Origin: Rhodocollybia butyracea
Lineage: Eukaryota > Basidiomycota > Agaricomycetes > Agaricales > Omphalotaceae
Direction: 5' to 3'
Assembly (NCBI GenBank): GCA_015501585.1
Contig: JADNRY010000282.1
Span: 1 to 64,000, forward strand
Length of the DNA stretch: 64,000 bases
The notes beneath the pieces were generated by a model that ran no database searches, was not told the DNA's origin, and was given only the letters and a program-made list of their open reading frames with translations. The position numbers and the translations under genes are program-made. Below, piece after piece: positions 58,579-64,000 of this stretch (the first letter of the stretch is position 1; each line of letters opens with the position of its first letter).

Positions 58579-60230
58579 CTAAAAGTTTGTAGACTCGGTG
58601 CCTTGTTGACCTTCGAGATACTGACCTTGTTCGTATTGAACGTAGTCTGGTTGGTACTCGGCCATGAACTCGCCCGGATACTCTTGCGAGTAGTCACCCA
58701 ACGCCATGGCTTGTGGAGACGCGACATATTCTTCGATGTACTTGGAACTCCCCATTTCGAGAGACGGAATGGAATTGAGATCAAAGTCGTTGTGAAGCAT
58801 ACCCATGCTCGTCTCGTCCTGCCAAGCAGATGTCGGCCAACTGTAGCCGGAAAACTCGAAGTTTTGCATCTGCAGATTGGCTTCAGCTTGCATCTGCGTG
58901 TCAGGATTGTACATGTTGTTCGGAAGACCGGGGAACCCGAAGCCCGGATGCGGCTGCGTAGGAGTAAATGGTCCCGCTGTGGGAGACGATGGCCCAGACG
59001 AGTTTGTACCCGCTGGCGAAACGATCTGGTGAGCGGGGAGAAGCAGAGAGGCATCGGTGGACACGGTGAGTGGTGCGTCGTTCGTTGGTAATGGCATATT
59101 GAACATGTTTCGCAGGAAATCTGAAGACTATACAATGAAGCATGAGCGAACATTTCTCAGATATACGAACCGAAACTCACCTGAAGATTGACCTGCTCGC
59201 TACCAAAGGCTGGAACTAGAAGATGGTCGTTGTGTGGCATGAAATCGAAATCAGCCATGATATCCTCTGGATTTCCTCCCTGAGCCGCTCGTCGGTGGCT
59301 GATCATGGGCAGAAGAGACGGAGAGGTTGGGCATGAAGGACTTGCCGACGCATACAGATTCGGTATCTGAATGGACTGGTACGACATGGGAGGAGGTGTC
59401 GGGGCGGAAACGGAACGACCGTGGTGACGCGGAGGAGCAATAACGAACGACATACTTGCCGTATCCGTCGTTCTTGGGCTGGCTTCTGCCGGCACATTGG
59501 TATCCAACGCCATCTTGGGCTTTCGAGGCTTATTCCTCGCCTTTCCATCTTTATCCCGCACGCGCTGAGGACGATAGACGTACCCAGGATGCAACTGCGC
59601 GTGCTCCTTCTTCTTCTCCTTCGCCAGCGCTTCCCAGTACTTCCTTTCCTCTGGTGCTAGCGACTTCCATTGCTGGCTGATCGTCTTGGACAGATCTGCC
59701 TGTCGCTGCTTCTTCGTGAGGCCAGTGGCTCCAGACTCTTCCTCCGCTGCTTGGCGCTCTTCGCAGCACTTGCGCCGAAAAAGAATGAACGCATTCTCCG
59801 GTCGCTTGATGTAGTCTTCGTCGCCTTTCTTAGGCCGACGCTCAACGTCGCTGCCTGGAGAGATTGGGCTCTGAAGAGAGTTGTTCGTGTTTGTCGTGGG
59901 TGTGGGTGATACAGACGTAAAAGATGAAGTGGGAGAAAGGGTACGCATTAGCGGAGGTGTTGTACATGAGATAGCGAGTGAATGGAGGTCAGGCTCGAAC
60001 GGAGAACTGGAAGGTGTAGAGTAAGGACTGTCGGCTGAGAGGGTATGGCGCGGAGGGAAGGTGAAAGCTCGTGGCGTTGGTGATATTATCGTCAAAGTGG
60101 GAGGTTGGGGCGCGTCCGTCGTCACTTCGAGTGCTATGGAACCAAAAGATCGTTATTTTCTTTGTTCGATAAGGAGTTCCGCTAGGGACTTACATCGGGA
60201 TTGGGTATCGCGCGTGCGGAGTGCCGGCAT
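58579..60230 (-). CDS. HMG-box transcription factor
   Basis: Exons 60230-60194, 60133-59181 and 59127-58579 join in phase to 512 residues starting MPALRTRDTQSR. The sequence continues across the first intron as SLEVTTDAPQPP. A Ser/Pro/Thr-rich N-terminus precedes one HMG box (about 112-195) with DEDYIKRPENAFILFRRK, a QRQADLSKTISQQWKSL stretch and a basic KEKKKEHAQLHPGYVYRP end. The remaining region is Pro/Ser-rich, then Gln/Tyr/Glu-rich near the end, as in activation domains. It resembles the sequence-specific MATA-HMG group of Agaricomycete regulators of mating and fruiting, but I cannot name the orthologue. A nuclear DNA-binding role is expected. Confidence 0.92.
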
Positions 60231-63200
60231 GTTGTTCGGAATCAAATGGAGAGGAGTTGAACAAAAGGATGTAAGGAAGGAAGTGAAAGGAGGAAGTGAA
60301 AGAACAAATGGGAGGTCGTTAGTCGGGAGTTGGGTACTCCTGCACGCTTGGTTGGGGAAGGGAAGAAAGAATAATAGTGAGGTGTCGCGCTGTTGTGTTC
60401 TGGTTTTCTTCTTGTTTCGCTAATCCGTAAATCGCTAAAAAAACAATAGGACAGGGCGGGCACAGACTAAAAGACAATACGGACGAGTTATTTTATAGCA
60501 CCTATGTGAAAACATTAACCAGTGGCCTGGGACCGGGAATCTAAGCGAATGTTCACACGATTATACGATGCGATGTCTCTCCGTATTAGGATTTCCTCGA
60601 GGGACCAGTTCCGAAATCGGACGGATAGATTTCGTCAAGATGCACTGATGCTTGAATTTCTCCCAGTCTGAAATTCTGTTTTATTGTCTTTTGTCATCCA
60701 CGCCACAAAATCCGGAATCTGGGCCGAAAAGTCTATCCTTCCCTCCATTTATATGAATTCACGTAATTTCGTTCTTTTCCAACTATTCTAGAAATAATCC
60801 TCCATTTTGAACCCTTTCGTTCGACCGACGCTACCCTCTATCTGTCGTCAGTTCAAGGGGTCTTCCCCCATCTCAGGGCTCCATCTTTTGCTTTCCACGT
60901 CTGCCTTTGTTGGGCAAGCTAACGGAACATTGGGCTATAGCCAAAATCACCGAGCTGTTAGAATGAGTGAAGGACACGTGAACAGATCTAATCAGGACTC
61001 AAAAAGCCCTTGAGGGTTCCTTATTGGGCACATTGGACCCGAAAAGCTGTCTTCCGTTAGCAAGCAGCTTAATCGACGGAAGTTATGTATGAGTTGCTTT
61101 CTTTGATCCTTTTCGTGGCTGTGAAAGTACAATGTACGATCGATGCACTGGCTGTTCGACGAACTCGTCGATAAACATAGCGCTATGTACTACGGGCACT
61201 CGAGTCCATGTATTGCTCCCTCTAGTTCAACAGCACATTCCTTACCTCCCTAGTATCCTAGAAAGACTGATTTATGCTCCGTCCCCACCTCCTCGCTGGT
61301 CCTCGGTAATGTCGGACCATAACTATTTCCAGCCAGGCGCGTGATGTCAGGCTTTGAACAACAACTCATACCTTACCGAACGCAAGGCAGAACAAAGTCC
61401 AAACGGTGCTATGGGTTATGGGTACAGCGGGCGATTGCGGCGATGTATATGTCATCTCCTGCTTTCTTTCCCCAGCCTCCCTGAACCTCCAGCACAGGTT
61501 TGTTCAGTTTCCTGCGCCTCGATGATCATTCAATCTCCTTTCAATTTCCACCCGCCCTCTGTCTGTTAACATGTGAATAAAATACTGATCTATACTGTAC
61601 TTTGCAGTAAACCATCGATGTCAGATGCAAATCCGATATTAAATCAGGTTAATATTCGAGCCTTGTGAGACCAATGACAGCAGCGCTGGTTGGTTCCTTC
61701 CAGATGTCAGCTTGTCGTATTTCTTCCCGGTCTGGTTAACGAATTACTTCAGGTTCTTTTTTCGAGGCGAGTCAAAAGGTTTTCGTGGGATGAACCAAAT
61801 TCGGATCGTGATCCCACTTTTTGATATCAAAAGCGATGCTTCCCCAGGAGATATCGGATATCTTTTAGGCGCCCGGAACTGACTGTGCGCTGTGGGTCCT
61901 TTGTGGCGATGTCAGGATGTAGCGGGGTAAAGCTCTGGGGAATGGACAGAGGTACATCCAGAGACAGAAATCCTCACTATACTCAGATACATCCACGTAC
62001 ATGAGGATACTAGCGCAATCTTAATGAGACTACATCCAAAAACGGCGGACAATAAGCAGTTCAACCACTGTGATATCATTGCCAAAAAGAGCACAATGGG
62101 GACTGCAAAGTTGATTCTAACTTTCTTTACCCTGATGCTCTGTGTTATCGAAGCTGAGGTGTTTACATCCCTGTACATTTGGGGTCTTCGAGCCGTGTCC
62201 TGACTTTGCCTGAGGGCGGCGTTGATTGATAGGTCAGTATCATAAGGAGGATGAGCAGAGGGATCTCGGCGATATCAGTATAACAGCTGGATTCCAAGCT
62301 CTCCTGAATTCGAGTCATGAAGAAGCAAAAAAGATACGCTCACGCCGCCAACACGCGAATCTAATTCACTGTTGATGTTGTCACACAAGCTCTCTTTTGG
62401 GAAGTGAAAATTCATACAAGAGCAGCGAACAAAGCTCGGGTACAATGTATGCTCGGATACAGTGTATCTAGATTGCGAAAGACGTACTGATTCAACAGTT
62501 CCAGTTCTCGAAATGGTCAGATAAGTATCTCTGATGTCTCTTACATCCACGCTCACTGCACAGTCCCTTCGACGACATCCCCGATTTCCTATCATTAACT
62601 ACAAGAACTACTAATTTCGAGGTAAGATATTATGGAAACAACAAGTTGGTACAGCTTTACTTACCACAGCAATCTGAACGGCACATTCAGACCGTAGTAA
62701 GCGCTATGCCTAGTTGTTTGTGAGCGTTAAAGTCCCAAAGATGGTAACTGAGAGTCATACTATTCGAGGTATTCGATCAACTTGGCTCCTGCTCGTTTAC
62801 CCAAACTTGAAGAAAGTAGAGACGAGGAAAGAAAAATGGTCCAACCGACTCGTAGCACACTCTGTTTAAGCTGTAGTACATACAATGACAGCATGCGACG
62901 CTTTCCATATACACGTTCTTCTCGTGAATTTCCGGTGGTTATATTTTACTTGTTATATACAGAGGTACTAAACGAGCCCTTATCCTTGTCTTAAGAGGCC
63001 TTCAACAAATGCATTGTCTTTCCATCTTCGCTCACAGCACCAGCAGAACTATCTTAACCTTGGATGTGTCGATATCCACGGCCTTTTCCGGGTTTTTAGC
63101 TCATTTTTCTAACGATTCGACGCATGCTGCGCAGCTCATGAATTTGTATGCTTCCTCCTGGGGTTGCAGTTGCAATTCGCCATTCAACAATACCTTCGCC

Positions 63201-64000
63201 TTGCCTTTTTCTGCATTGTAATATGGCACATTCTCCTACATCCCTTCCACGACCTTGATTTTACCGTCTGTCCATTCGTCAGCTTGACACTGTCCCAAGC
63301 GTGACGCACCACGAGGAGAACTGTCAAGTGAAGTCGTGGAGCTTCTTTTTTGACGTTATTATATTCTGCTTCAACGAAATTGCAAATGGAAGGGCTGAGG
63401 GTATGTTTAATGACATTATGGGTTTAATGGCAATATAGGTACGTCCATAGTACAAACAGTAAGAACTGACTGAAGCTTTGACCATGACATCTGAGCCTCG
63501 TGCTTCGTTTAATCATTTTCCAAACAGCGCCCTTCTACAGCTATTTTTTAAAACCCATTGCCCTACTCCCATCCTCCGAGGACACCATCCGATTATGATG
63601 CGACCTGTTCTACTTTGTATCTGCTGTTCCGAACTCTCCGATGATACCATCCCGTCAGTAAGTATTAGTTCGGGATCCGGATCACAACACATGCGTCATC
63701 TAGAATCAAGTGGCTCTCTTTCCTCCAGGTTCCAAGTTCCGTGACGTTGACAATGTTAGAACCTGTAGCGGAGATGAAAGTTCTGTGCTTTTTTTTATAG
63801 ACTTGAATACTTCCGCTTGCTCATCTCAAGCGTAGCGGAACATGATACCTTCAAATTGTATCTTTGCCACTAATTTGCGGATGTACCACTCCGTATGGAA
63901 TACTGAGAGACGGTTTGAATCGTCCCAGCGGCCCCGGGCAATATCGCTGTAAGTAACTCTATATTGCTGATTTCCAATTTCGAGGGCACACCGTCGATGT
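60231..64000. other. No recognised gene
   Basis: 60231-60480 is probably the HMG gene's promoter and 5' leader. Beyond it, ORFs of 60-106 codons on both strands (such as 62275-62595 minus) show no known motif or clear exon structure. Confidence 0.4.

Noticed and set aside
58558..59091. 177-codon plus ORF
   Set aside because: Antisense to the third exon of the HMG-box gene, whose frame joins the earlier exons.
60061..60423. 120-codon plus ORF
   Set aside because: Overlaps the first exon, intron and upstream region of the HMG gene in the opposite direction and shows no motif.

Overview
This window is nuclear DNA of a filamentous fungus, most likely a mushroom-forming basidiomycete (Agaricomycetes). 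Genes carry many short introns of about 45-65 bases with CTAAC/CTGAC-type branch sites. The recognisable families are typical of that group: FunK1 protein kinases, DUF6593 proteins, NACHT and NB-ARC/TPR NLR-like NTPases, a chromovirus, and hAT-like and other DNA transposons. No bacterial operon, CRISPR, rRNA or confident tRNA was seen.

Layout. 1-790: tail, polypurine tract and 3' LTR of an LTR retrotransposon. 790-2075: a broken NACHT NTPase (minus). 3430-4900: degenerate repeat family A, split by a small DNA transposon with a 10-base target duplication. 4932-10318: a complete but inactivated Ty3 chromovirus (minus) with LTRs and a perfect 5-base target duplication. 10615-15183: a broken and an intact DUF6593 gene (minus) with family A repeats between them. 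16107-16878: a hAT-like MITE with an 8-base target duplication. 17212-20960: a hypothetical ORF, a fragment of the 43-kb gene and another family A block. 22072-25241: an NB-ARC/TPR NLR-like gene (plus) with ten 126-base TPR repeats and one frameshift. 25.9-31.2 kb: decayed paralogous pieces, including a third DUF6593 remnant and at least four family A copies.

31385-32574: single-pass membrane protein (plus). 32860-36982: ten-exon SNF2-type helicase (minus). 37543-40312: 2.77-kb DNA transposon with 8-base target duplications. 43326-44364: three-exon conserved-looking gene of unknown function (minus). 45.96-46.2 kb: phosphotransferase-kinase fragment. 46252-48808: FunK1 kinase (minus). 49.5-52.8 kb: tandem duplications of unknown gene-like units. 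58579-60230: three-exon HMG-box transcription factor (minus). 60.2-64 kb: nothing recognised.

The window mixes a few structurally intact host genes (helicase, membrane protein, FunK1, HMG factor, one DUF6593 gene, the 43-kb gene) with a repeat-rich, segmentally duplicated zone at about 3-31 kb. Related segments there act as empty-site references for two insertions. Stop codons in the chromovirus and NACHT copy are TGA at positions that fit C-to-T (or G-to-A) change, suggesting RIP-like or methylation-driven decay. No pathway linking the genes is evident. The NLR-type genes and FunK1 kinase belong to accessory families that expand in basidiomycetes. Exon models come from frame continuity and splice consensus only.
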